Positions 1 through 7,073 of a stretch of 10,233 nt of DNA are shown one piece after another. Each line of letters begins with the position of its first letter. Within the stretch, counting starts at the first letter, position 1. Made by a program: the position numbers and the translations under genes. The DNA is from Bacillota bacterium (GTDB lineage: Bacteria > Bacillota > Clostridia > Tissierellales > Peptoniphilaceae), in assembly GCA_023394045.1 (NCBI GenBank), contig JAEXBN010000031.1:1-10233 (forward strand), in the 5' to 3' direction. A model generated the notes under the pieces. That model made no database searches. It was not told the DNA's origin and saw nothing but the letters and a program-made list of their open reading frames with translations.

Positions 1-2
1 GG

Positions 3-1691
3 TTATGGGTTCCCATGGGATTCCTCCTCATCGAATTCTTCCTGCTGTTCACCGGAATTACGGCGCACCGCTTCGTGCGCCGTGCGCAGATGCTTTTTGA
101 GCGCAACCTCTCTAAGATGGAGAGGGAAGAGGGAGTGCCCACGCTGGTGATCGGTGCGGGTGAAGCGGGACGTGCCCTGATTCATGAGATCAAAACCAGC
201 GAGAAGGTGCAGAACCGCGTCGTTGCACTGGTGGATGATGATCCAGCCAAGCGCGGGCGGTCGATTGACGGCGTCCGGATTCTCGGCGGGAGAGAGGACA
301 TCGAACAGATTGTCCGGGATTTGAACATCCGCGAAATCATTCTGGCGATTCCGTCGGCGGATAAAGAGGAACAGAGCGCGATCTTGGAGATCTGCAAACG
401 CACGGATGCCAATCTGAAGATTGTCCCCGGCATTTACCAGATTATTTCCGGGGAGGTTTCGGTCAGCAAGATTCGCGACGTTTCGCTGGATGATCTGCTG
501 GGGCGCGATGCCGTGGAGATCAACAATTATGAGATTGCCGAATATCTGCAAGGAAAGACGGTGCTGATTACCGGCGGAGGCGGAACGATCGGAAGCGAGC
601 TGTGCCGCCAAATCGCCCACTTTAAGCCGAAGAAAATCGTCATTTTCGACATTGCAGAAAATGGATCCTATGATGTTCAGATGGAGCTGCGGCACAAATA
701 CAGCGATCTCGATATCCAGATCTATATCGGATCCATCCGCGATAAAAAGCGTCTGGATGCGGTCTTTGATGAGATCCGTCCGGATGTGGTCTATCATGCC
801 GCAGCGCATAAACACATTCATCTGATGGAGATGGCGCCGCATGAGTCGGTGAAAAACAACGTCATCGGAACGCGGAATGTGGCGGAAGTGGCTGAGAAGT
901 ATCACGTGAAACGCTGCATCCTGATTTCGACGGACAAGGCAGTGAATCCGACCAGCATTTATGGAGCGGGAAAGCGCATGTGCGAGATGATTTTCCAGGC
1001 GTTTGCCCGACGCTCCGAGGGAAAACCCGATGCGACCGACTTTGTTGCGGTGCGCTTTGGAAACGTGATGGGCTCTTCGGGTTCGGTCATCCCGCTGTTT
1101 AAGAAACAGATTGCGGATGGCGGTCCGGTGACAGTGACGCATCCGGATATCGTACGCTTTTTCATGACGCTGCCGGAGGCCGTTTCGCTGATTCTCCAGG
1201 CCAGCGCCTATGCCCATGGCGGTGAAATTTTTGTGCTGGACATGGGAAAACCGGTTCGCATTTTGGACATGGCGAAGAATCTGATCCGCCTCTCTGGACT
1301 GCGCGTCGGGGAGGATATTGATATCGTCTTTACGGGATTGCGCCCGGGTGAAAAGCTCTATGAAGAGGTGCTGATGAGCGAGGAAGGGCTGAGCAAGACC
1401 CATAATCCGCGCATCCGTGTGGCGCAGCCGATGAATTTTGATGGGGAGGAATTTTTCCATAATCTGGATGATCTGGAAGAGATGATGGCGGATGAATCGC
1501 TGGATCTCTTTGATGCCGTAGCGGGAACGGTCGACACGTTCATGGTTCCGGTGGATGGCATTCCCATTCCCTATCAGGAATATAAGAAGCAGGTGGAACG
1601 CGGCGAGATCGAAAAAGCGGCGCGTGAGCGTGAGGCGCATAAGTATGATGCGGTGAATGCGGGAGGCGATACGATTAAGTATAAGGAGTAG
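3..1691 (+). CDS. Membrane-type NDP-sugar 4,6-dehydratase (PglF/CapD/WbpM-like), 5' partial
   Basis: Probably removes water from a UDP-N-acetylhexosamine (UDP-GlcNAc in known relatives) to give a UDP-4-keto-6-deoxy sugar, the first step toward amino-dideoxy sugars for surface glycans. The frame is open to the left edge, and the residues before and after the ATG at 15 form a hydrophobic helix like the last membrane segment of this family. The Met at 15 is therefore probably internal, and the other membrane helices lie outside the window. Numbering from that Met: a first Rossmann fold begins with VIGAGEAG (about 45-52), and the catalytic NAD(P)-binding fold begins with TGGGGTIG (186-193). The short-chain dehydrogenase residues are S305 (in STDK), Y316 and K320. 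PGEKLYEE-type residues near 445 and a charged C-terminal tail follow. About 560 residues are visible, against roughly 600-650 for full-length members. The family assignment is firm; the exact sugar product is inferred. Confidence 0.9.
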   Translation, partial: LWVPMGFLLIEFFLLFTGITAHRFVRRAQMLFERNLSKMEREEGVPTLVIGAGEAGRALIHEIKTSEKVQNRVVALVDDDPAKRGRSIDGVRILGGREDIEQIVRDLNIREIILAIPSADKEEQSAILEICKRTDANLKIVPGIYQIISGEVSVSKIRDVSLDDLLGRDAVEINNYEIAEYLQGKTVLITGGGGTIGSELCRQIAHFKPKKIVIFDIAENGSYDVQMELRHKYSDLDIQIYIGSIRDKKRLDAVFDEIRPDVVYHAAAHKHIHLMEMAPHESVKNNVIGTRNVAEVAEKYHVKRCILISTDKAVNPTSIYGAGKRMCEMIFQAFARRSEGKPDATDFVAVRFGNVMGSSGSVIPLFKKQIADGGPVTVTHPDIVRFFMTLPEAVSLILQASAYAHGGEIFVLDMGKPVRILDMAKNLIRLSGLRVGEDIDIVFTGLRPGEKLYEEVLMSEEGLSKTHNPRIRVAQPMNFDGEEFFHNLDDLEEMMADESLDLFDAVAGTVDTFMVPVDGIPIPYQEYKKQVERGEIEKAAREREAHKYDAVNAGGDTIKYKE

Positions 1692-1716
1692 CTCTCCGCA
1701 AGCGAATGCCGAGGCG

Positions 1717-1723
1717 AAAGGAG
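1717..1723 (+). promoter_or_regulatory. Ribosome binding site of the DegT aminotransferase gene
   Basis: AAAGGAG lies 5 bases before the ATG at 1729. It decides the start in favour of 1729 over the in-frame ATG at 1657, which would overlap the dehydratase gene by 35 bases and add 24 residues unlike the family's N-terminus. Confidence 0.8.
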
Positions 1724-1728
1724 TGAAA

Positions 1729-2955
1729 ATGGACGCGAAACGAAAGATTCCCTTTTCTCCTCCGGATATCCGGGAGGAAGATATCGAGGAAGTGGTGTCT
1801 GCGCTGAAATCCGGGTGGATTACAACAGGACCGCGCACCAAGGAGTTTGAGCATCAGATGGAACTCTATCTGGGCTGTGAGCGCGCTGTGGCGCTCAATT
1901 CGGCGACCGCAGCGATGGAACTGGCGCTTCGCGCCCTAGGAATTGGACCAGGAGATGAAGTGATCGTTCCGTCTTATACGTATACGGCGACCGCTTCGGT
2001 TGCGGTTCACGTCGGCGCACGTCCGGTTTTGGTGGACATCCTTCCGGGCAGCGTCCTCATGGATCCGGAGAAAGTCCGTGCCGCAATCAATGAGAATACG
2101 AAGGCGATCATGCCGGTGGATGTGGCGGGGATTGTTGCCGACTACGAGCCTTATTTTGCGCTGGCGGAAGAATTTCAGCCGATTTTTCAGCCGTCGAGCC
2201 CGCGCCAGGAGGCGCTGGGGCGCATCGCCATCATTGCGGATGCCGCACATTCGTTCGGGGCGGTGCAAAAGGGAAAACACGCGGGAACGATCGCGGATTT
2301 CAGCGCTTTTTCCTTCCATGCGGTGAAAAATCTGACCACGGGGGAGGGCGGCGCGCTGGTATGGCGCAAGGGTCTTCCGTTTGATACAGAAACTCTGTAT
2401 CATGAACTTCAGCTTTGGAGTCTGCATGGCCAGAATAAGGACGCGCTGGCCAAGACGCAGCTCGGCGCTTGGGAATATGATATCGTCATGCCCGGATATA
2501 AGTGCAATATGCCGGATACGCTGGCCGCTCTGGGGCTGTCTCAGCTCCGACGGTATGATGCGGTGATTGAGCGGCGCCACGAGATCATCCGCCGCTACCA
2601 TCAGGTGGTGGTTGATGAGTGTGGAGCAGAAGCGCTGGCGCATGATGGGCAGGACTTCCATTCCAGCGGCCATCTGTACATTTGCCGTCTGCCCGGATTT
2701 GATGTGGCGGGACGCAATGCTTTCATCACAAAAATGGCGGAGTTGGGTGTGGCGACCAACGTGCATTACAAGCCACTTCCGCGGATGACGGCGTATCGGG
2801 CGCTGGGATATGAGATTGAGGATTATCCCAATGCGGATGCCTTTTATACGAATGAGGTCACGTTGCCCCTGCATACCTGCCTGACGGATGAGGATGTGGA
2901 CTACGTGTGCGATGCATTCCGCAGTGTGTGGAAGGCGTATGCGCCTGCGAAATGA
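1729..2955 (+). CDS. DegT/DnrJ/EryC1/StrS-family PLP sugar aminotransferase
   Basis: A 408-residue aminotransferase of the fold type I sugar aminotransferase family. It probably transfers an amino group, usually from glutamate, to the 4-keto carbon of the NDP-sugar made by the upstream dehydratase. The start at 1729 is chosen for its Shine-Dalgarno site and because the protein then opens with the usual IPFSPPDI segment. Visible family marks are GWITTGP near residue 30, a phosphate-contacting NSATAAMELAL stretch, PSYTYTAT, D171 in ADAAHS (partner of the pyridine nitrogen) and K200 in FHAVKNLTTGEGG, which should form the Schiff base with PLP. An extra stretch of about 25 residues before D171 seems, from memory, shared by a subgroup seen in clostridia and Bacteroidetes. 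It starts 37 bases after the dehydratase stop and 15 bases separate it from the next gene, so the three are likely one transcript. Equivalent enzymes are PglE, PseC and WbpE; which sugar isomer it uses cannot be told. Confidence 0.93.
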   Translation: MDAKRKIPFSPPDIREEDIEEVVSALKSGWITTGPRTKEFEHQMELYLGCERAVALNSATAAMELALRALGIGPGDEVIVPSYTYTATASVAVHVGARPVLVDILPGSVLMDPEKVRAAINENTKAIMPVDVAGIVADYEPYFALAEEFQPIFQPSSPRQEALGRIAIIADAAHSFGAVQKGKHAGTIADFSAFSFHAVKNLTTGEGGALVWRKGLPFDTETLYHELQLWSLHGQNKDALAKTQLGAWEYDIVMPGYKCNMPDTLAALGLSQLRRYDAVIERRHEIIRRYHQVVVDECGAEALAHDGQDFHSSGHLYICRLPGFDVAGRNAFITKMAELGVATNVHYKPLPRMTAYRALGYEIEDYPNADAFYTNEVTLPLHTCLTDEDVDYVCDAFRSVWKAYAPAK

Positions 2956-2970
2956 TGAAACGGAAGTAAC

Positions 2971-3657
2971 ATGAAATGGATCCCTTTTAAGGACTTGCCT
3001 CCGGAGATGCAGCAGGATGCTGTTCGGCCGTATTATGAAGCGCTCAATCAAAAGCGCTTTCAGCTGCGGATCAAACGCATCCTCGATCTTCTGGGGGCGG
3101 TCATTCTTTTAGTCTTGTTGGCGATTCCGCTTTTGGTGATTGCGTTGGCGATTCGTTTGGATTCGCCCGGACCAATTTTTTATAAGCAGGAGCGTGTGAC
3201 CCAATATGGGCGCCATTTTCGGATTTTCAAGTTTCGGACGATGGTGGATCGCGCCGATCAGATCGGCGCGGCGGTGACGACATCGGATGATGTGCGGATT
3301 ACGCGCGTTGGGAAGGCGCTGCGCGGACTGCATTTGGATGAATTTGCGCAGATTTTCAATGTATTTCATGGAGACATGACCTTTGTTGGGGTGCGTCCGG
3401 AAGTGCCGAAATTTGTGGAGCAATACACTCCGGAAATGTGGGCAACACTTTTGCTTCCTGCCGGATTAACCTCGCGGTGCAGCATCGAGTATCGGGATGA
3501 GAATGGGAAGCTGGAAGGCGTGAAGGATCCGGAATCCGTTTATATCAAGGAAATTTTGCCGGATAAAATGCGGATCAACCTCGAGGAGATGAAAAAATTT
3601 TCGGTGGGGCGCGACCTGAAAACGCTGGTGGATACGGTTCTTTGTGTCTTTGAATAG
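2971..3657 (+). CDS. Monotopic polyprenyl-phosphate sugar phosphotransferase (bacterial sugar transferase, PglC-like)
   Basis: A 228-residue small phosphoglycosyl transferase. It should move a sugar-1-phosphate from a UDP-sugar to undecaprenyl phosphate on the inner face of the membrane, the first membrane step of glycan assembly. Residues 1-34 are a soluble lead containing DLPPEM. K35-R36 begins a hydrophobic segment (about 37-62) with an internal Pro at 53, as expected for the re-entrant helix of this superfamily. SPGPIFYKQERV (65-76) and FKFRTM (86-91) follow. The catalytic Asp-Glu pair is D123-E124, then GDM (134-136) and GVRPE (140-144). The C-terminal region with LLLPAGLTS marks a subgroup I recall beside DegT aminotransferases. 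The start at 2971 has a weak GGAAG site at 2962-2966. It lacks the multi-pass N-terminal half of WbaP-type enzymes. The substrate is probably the amino sugar made by the two genes before it, which is inference from context. Confidence 0.92.
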   Translation: MKWIPFKDLPPEMQQDAVRPYYEALNQKRFQLRIKRILDLLGAVILLVLLAIPLLVIALAIRLDSPGPIFYKQERVTQYGRHFRIFKFRTMVDRADQIGAAVTTSDDVRITRVGKALRGLHLDEFAQIFNVFHGDMTFVGVRPEVPKFVEQYTPEMWATLLLPAGLTSRCSIEYRDENGKLEGVKDPESVYIKEILPDKMRINLEEMKKFSVGRDLKTLVDTVLCVFE

Positions 3658-3720
3658 ATCATTGATGGTTGAGATCAGATGAATTTCAGCTTTTTCGATT
3701 CGGCGGATCGTTCCGGATGA

Positions 3721-3726
3721 AAGGAG
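3721..3726 (+). promoter_or_regulatory. Ribosome binding site of the CWB2 protein gene
   Basis: AAGGAG lies 5 bases before the ATG at 3732. This start places a clean signal peptide at the N-terminus. The upstream in-frame TTG at 3669 and ATG at 3717 lack a comparable site and would put charged residues before the signal peptide. Confidence 0.75.
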
Positions 3727-3731
3727 AAGGG

Positions 3732-5771
3732 ATGAAAAAAGCAACAGGGATTTTAGCAGTCGCATTGGCATTGGTCTTATCGGTGTCTTTTGCGGTGCCT
3801 GCCTCTGCGGAGGGCGAGTGGTCATGGTCTGGCGTGAAGCACATTCTTCCTGCTTCAGAGAAAGACAGGTATGCCGCTCTCACCGTAGCGGGGAATGAAT
3901 CGGTTCACTATCAGCCCGAAACGTCGGAGGGAAGGACGTATTTTACCGCGGAGGGTCAGGCGGAACAGCTGAAAGCAACGTTGAAGCCGGTGATTCAGCG
4001 GGGACTGAAGGATATTCCTTTGAGTGCGGCCTCCAAGGCGGCTGAGGGCAAGGAGGGCTTCCTCGCGCAGCTGAAAATGCAGCCGGAGACAACCTTTGAT
4101 GATGCTTCGCAGGGACTGTATTATGCGACTTTCGAGGTTCCGGAGCACACGGTGCCGATGGCGACGGGTTATGTCGCCGTCAATCCGCAGACGCCGGATG
4201 CCAGCAAAGGGGTGAGCGTCAGAATTTATAACGGACCGTTTACCGTGGACGCTAAGCCGGTCTATGCAACGAAGGCAGGAGTCAACGTGGATTATCAGCA
4301 GCATGAGTCCCGGATGCCGATGTCGAACGATTTGCTCACCTATCCAACGGCGGTGGATGCCCTGGAGCAGGCGGTTGATGCCAAAGATGGCTTGACCTCC
4401 GCCAATCTCCGCCCCTATCAGGACAATATTCTTGTCCCGCCAGTGGAGAGTGTGCGGGTTGGGGAGCAGACGTACAAGGAGTCTGGAAATGCCAAGGAAG
4501 GCACGGGAGTCCTCTGGCGTTTTGCGATCTATGATAAAGAAGGAAGTCTCAAGACCTTATTGAAGCCAAAGATGGCCGATTTGGTGGATGTGGAAGACGG
4601 GGATACGGTCGTCTGGGCGCTGACCGACAAGAGTGCCTTTCCCAAGAGCCTCACGAGCACCGCAACGGAAGATCCCGCCACACCGCCTTCAGGGGATCCG
4701 ATGGACGATCCTACGGGGGATCATGGCTCGGAGCAAGGGCAGGGCGAAGTGCCGGGCACCAATCAGTTTTTCGATTTGCAACCGCGTGCGGATGGCGCCA
4801 ATCGTCAGGAAGTGGCAGCAAAATTCATGGCTCAGCATTATCCATCGGCGGAGAGCGTCATCATCGTGAACTTTCATGCGTTTCCCGATGCGATCAGCGC
4901 AGGAAATATCTCCGGCGGACGGATGCCGATCCTCTATACGGACACCGATGAGTTGTTTGAGGTGACCAAAGAGGCGATGAAGAGCGATTCGGCGCTGCGC
5001 CAGGTGATCGTCCTCGGCGGGCCGGTCTCCGTGAGCCATGCGGTTTATCAGGAAATTCAGGCGACGGTTGGAAGCAGCGTCGAGGTGAAGCGCATTGGCG
5101 GAGCCAACCGCTATGAAGTCAACATCAACACCATCGACCAATATATGCCGGAGGCGACGACATTGGTTGTTGCCAATGGAAGGGACTTTGCGGATCCGCT
5201 GACGGCGACTCCGCTGGCGCAGGCCAAGAGTGCGCCGGTTGTTTTGACCGATCAGGCGGTTCCAAAGGAATTGCAGAACTATCTGGCAAAAAAGAAAGCG
5301 GAACGGGAAGATCAAGCATCCGAAACGCCTGAGATGATTATCGTGGGCGGTCCCAAGACGATTGCGGATCAACAGGTGAATGAACTGGGACAGATGCTGG
5401 GAACGACGCCCACGCGTGAATCGGGAAAAAATCGATATGCGCTTGCGGCTCACGTGGCTCAGGATTATTTCCCGGCGGCTACCGGGGCGGTCATGGCAAG
5501 CGGGCGTGTGTTCTCCGATGCGCTGATCGGTGCTCCGCTGGCTCAGAGTCAGAAGTTTCCCATTGTTCTTCAAGATGGGAGCCAGACATTGGAGCCGGAT
5601 CTGCTGGCGTATCTGAAGGGACTGAAGCCGCCCGTGGCGATTCAAATCATGGGCGGACCAAAGACGATTCCCACGTCGGTCGAGGATTTTCTCAAGTCCT
5701 TGAAGATTTCGGCAGTATCGGCGGATCCGTCGGTGGAAACGGAAACGGGTTCCAGCGCGGCGGATCAATGA
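3732..5771 (+). CDS. Secreted cell-wall protein with three C-terminal CWB2 repeats
   Basis: A 679-residue exported protein probably held non-covalently on the cell wall. Residues 1-26 form a signal peptide: MKK, a hydrophobic core, then ASA with predicted cleavage before E27. Residues 27 to about 305 match no domain I can name firmly; the stretch from about 200 to 300 (YPTAVDALEQ..., ending DVEDGDTVVWAL) resembles DUF4430-like folds weakly. A linker rich in Asp, Gly and Pro follows (about 305-345). Three CWB2 repeats (PF04122 type) then occupy roughly 357-445, 459-555 and 567-658, each with an NR(Y/Q)E/A-like opening, an FPDA/FADP/FSDA motif and a GGP motif (GGP near 429, 539 and 641). Three repeats is the number known from clostridial wall proteins, where they fold as a pseudo-trimer that binds anionic polymer. 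The first repeat is the most degenerate (NRQE for NRYE). It lies 74 bases after the sugar transferase. No terminator or clear promoter is visible in that gap. The function of the N-terminal half is unknown. Confidence 0.9.
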   Translation: MKKATGILAVALALVLSVSFAVPASAEGEWSWSGVKHILPASEKDRYAALTVAGNESVHYQPETSEGRTYFTAEGQAEQLKATLKPVIQRGLKDIPLSAASKAAEGKEGFLAQLKMQPETTFDDASQGLYYATFEVPEHTVPMATGYVAVNPQTPDASKGVSVRIYNGPFTVDAKPVYATKAGVNVDYQQHESRMPMSNDLLTYPTAVDALEQAVDAKDGLTSANLRPYQDNILVPPVESVRVGEQTYKESGNAKEGTGVLWRFAIYDKEGSLKTLLKPKMADLVDVEDGDTVVWALTDKSAFPKSLTSTATEDPATPPSGDPMDDPTGDHGSEQGQGEVPGTNQFFDLQPRADGANRQEVAAKFMAQHYPSAESVIIVNFHAFPDAISAGNISGGRMPILYTDTDELFEVTKEAMKSDSALRQVIVLGGPVSVSHAVYQEIQATVGSSVEVKRIGGANRYEVNINTIDQYMPEATTLVVANGRDFADPLTATPLAQAKSAPVVLTDQAVPKELQNYLAKKKAEREDQASETPEMIIVGGPKTIADQQVNELGQMLGTTPTRESGKNRYALAAHVAQDYFPAATGAVMASGRVFSDALIGAPLAQSQKFPIVLQDGSQTLEPDLLAYLKGLKPPVAIQIMGGPKTIPTSVEDFLKSLKISAVSADPSVETETGSSAADQ

Positions 5772-5797
5772 GCATTTTGGAACACTGAGAGCGGGAC

Positions 5798-5827
5798 TTG
5801 CATTGCTTTGTAGGACTATGCTAGAAT
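5798..5827 (+). promoter_or_regulatory. Probable sigma-A promoter of rpmE
   Basis: An extended -10 element, TGC followed by TAGAAT (5819-5827), is preceded by TTGCAT (5798-5803) as a poor -35 with an 18-base spacer. It sits in the only gap of about 100 bases between two genes, just before rpmE. Transcription would begin near 5834, leaving a leader of about 40 bases. Inferred from consensus only. Confidence 0.55.
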
Positions 5828-5841
5828 AGTCGAGCGATTTA

Positions 5842-5855
5842 TTTCAATATTGAAA
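5842..5855. repeat. 14-bp perfect palindrome in the rpmE leader
   Basis: TTTCAATATTGAAA reads the same on both strands. It lies about 14 bases after the proposed -10 element and 7 bases before the start of the ribosome binding site of rpmE. It could be an operator for a dimeric repressor, or a short RNA hairpin of 5 pairs. It does not clearly match the Zur or PerR consensus I know. Confidence 0.5.
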
Positions 5856-5873
5856 GCGGAGAGAGGTGAGATC

Positions 5874-6077
5874 ATGAAACAGGGCATTCACCCGGAATAC
5901 TACGAAAACGCGACGGTGACCTGCGCTTGCGGAAACACGTTTACAACGGGTTCCACAAAGAAGGAACTGCGCGTCGATGTGTGCTCGGCATGCCACCCGT
6001 TTTATACGGGCAAACAGAAGTCGGCGGAACGCGGCGGTCGTGTGGAGCGTTTCAAAAAGAAATACAACATGGACTAA
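5874..6077 (+). CDS. rpmE: 50S ribosomal protein L31, zinc-binding type
   Basis: A 67-residue protein with the typical L31 opening MKQGIHPEYY. It binds the large ribosomal subunit, where L31 bridges to the small subunit head. C17, C19, C37 and C40 (CAC and CSAC) form the zinc site, so this is the C+ form rather than the zinc-free paralogue made under zinc starvation. The start at 5874 follows AGAGGTGAG (5862-5870) and gives the standard length; the in-frame TTG at 5850 would add 8 residues with no family support. It has its own probable promoter upstream and a strong terminator 10 bases after the stop, so it may be transcribed as a single gene. In clostridia rpmE is often found just before prmC and prfA, as here. 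Confidence 0.97.
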   Translation: MKQGIHPEYYENATVTCACGNTFTTGSTKKELRVDVCSACHPFYTGKQKSAERGGRVERFKKKYNMD

Positions 6078-6086
6078 CCACGAGAT

Positions 6087-6116
6087 GGGAGAGCCGGCGA
6101 CAGCCGGCTCTTTTTT
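6087..6116 (+). terminator. Intrinsic terminator after rpmE
   Basis: A perfect 9-bp stem, AGAGCCGGC (6090-6098) with GCCGGCTCT (6103-6111), closes a 4-base loop GACA and runs into six T (6111-6116). G-U pairs could lengthen the stem to 6087. It lies directly after the rpmE stop and separates it from prmC. Confidence 0.92.
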
Positions 6117-6191
6117 CGATTGCCATGCCGGAGATCTTTTGGAAGCGAACCTTCGCATGTTGGGGCGGAGGAACGGAGAGAGGGGGCAACG

Positions 6192-7073
6192 ATGGCTTCA
6201 GATCAGAATCTCATCACGATTGGGCAATCAGCAGCGTTGCTGCCGGATCGAGAAGGGGTATTGGCGTTGTCCTATGTTCTGGACTGCAGCCCAGGGATGG
6301 TGCGGGCGCGGGAGCATCATCGTCTTACATCCCAGCAGATGCATCGGTATTTATCCATTGTGGAAAGACGGCGCAGCGGCATGCCTTTGCAATATGCAAT
6401 CGGTGAATGGGAATTTTATGGGCATCTCTTCGCCACGGATTCGCGGGCATTGATCCCGCGGCCGGAGACGGAGCTTTTGGTGGAGCGCGTGCTTCAGGAG
6501 GAGCTCGGAGGACGTGTCATCGCCGATCTCGGAACCGGCACCGGAGCGATTGCCTTAACGTTGGCGCTGGAGGCACATCCCTCTCCGGCGCGGATTCTTG
6601 CGACGGATTTATCGGCAGCAGCGCTTTCGCTGGCAGCGGAGAACGCGGCGCGCCTGAAGGTTGCCCCGCATCTGGTACAATGGGTGCAGGGAGATGGTCC
6701 GAGGGCGCTTCCGGAATCCGTGGATGTTCTGGTTTCCAATCCGCCCTATATCGATCCGGCTGACCGGGAGTCGCTGCAAAGGGAACTCCGCTATGAGCCT
6801 GAAATGGCGCTGTATACTGGCGAACCGGGCGGCGGCGGGTTAGCGATCTACGCCGATTGGATTCCACAGCTCCCGCTGTTCATGAATGCCGGAGGAAAGG
6901 TGATGTTTGAGATCGGTGATCAGCAGGCGAAAGATGTGGGCGGATTGTTGATTCAGCACGGATTTCAGGATGTTTCTGTGGCGCAGGATTATGCAGGAAG
7001 AGACCGGATTGTTTCGGCATGCTGGCCGGGAGCGGAGAACGGCGCGGATCATCGGGGGAGGAAACATGTTTGA
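6192..7073 (+). CDS. prmC: Release factor glutamine-N5 methyltransferase PrmC (HemK)
   Basis: A 293-residue SAM-dependent methyltransferase that methylates the glutamine of the GGQ motif in peptide chain release factors, raising termination efficiency. An N-terminal helical domain (about 1-75) is followed by the family segment with LQYAIGEWEFYG and IPRPETELLVE. The SAM-binding motif DLGTGTGAI is at 112-120, and the substrate-binding and catalytic NPPY is at 183-186, followed by I and D. Length is close to the usual 270-290. The start at 6192 has AGAGGGGG at 6179-6186. The in-frame TTG at 6120 sits beside the rpmE terminator and would add 24 unlikely residues. Its last 8 bases overlap prfA, which encodes its substrate RF1, so the two are probably translationally coupled. 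No clear promoter is visible between the terminator and this gene, so either a weak one or readthrough must supply transcription. Confidence 0.95.
   Translation: MASDQNLITIGQSAALLPDREGVLALSYVLDCSPGMVRAREHHRLTSQQMHRYLSIVERRRSGMPLQYAIGEWEFYGHLFATDSRALIPRPETELLVERVLQEELGGRVIADLGTGTGAIALTLALEAHPSPARILATDLSAAALSLAAENAARLKVAPHLVQWVQGDGPRALPESVDVLVSNPPYIDPADRESLQRELRYEPEMALYTGEPGGGGLAIYADWIPQLPLFMNAGGKVMFEIGDQQAKDVGGLLIQHGFQDVSVAQDYAGRDRIVSACWPGAENGADHRGRKHV

Noticed and set aside
15..17. ATG as the true start of the dehydratase
   Set aside because: The frame is open upstream, there is no ribosome binding site in the 14 visible bases, and the Met falls within a hydrophobic helix that family members have near residue 80-110.
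3..1841. 612-codon open frame on the - strand
   Set aside because: It lies opposite the dehydratase gene, whose motifs are clear. The translation is rich in Arg, His, Ile and Leu with no recognisable family, as expected for the complement of a codon-biased gene.
1936..3051. 371-codon open frame on the - strand
   Set aside because: It is opposite the DegT aminotransferase and is Arg/His-rich without family features.
3658..3731. Possible promoter before the CWB2 gene
   Set aside because: TTG-containing hexamers are present, but no -10 element with acceptable spacing was seen, so no promoter is claimed.
4689..5768. 359-codon open frame on the - strand
   Set aside because: It is opposite the CWB2 repeats and shows no protein-like motifs.
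6145..6156. Small inverted repeat GCGAA-CC-TTCGC before prmC
   Set aside because: The loop would be two bases, the stem is short and no T-run follows. It is neither a terminator nor a convincing regulatory hairpin.
6117..6191. Possible promoter before prmC
   Set aside because: TTGCCA at 6120 has no suitable -10 at 16-18 bases. The gap must contain or pass transcription somehow, but the sequence does not show how.
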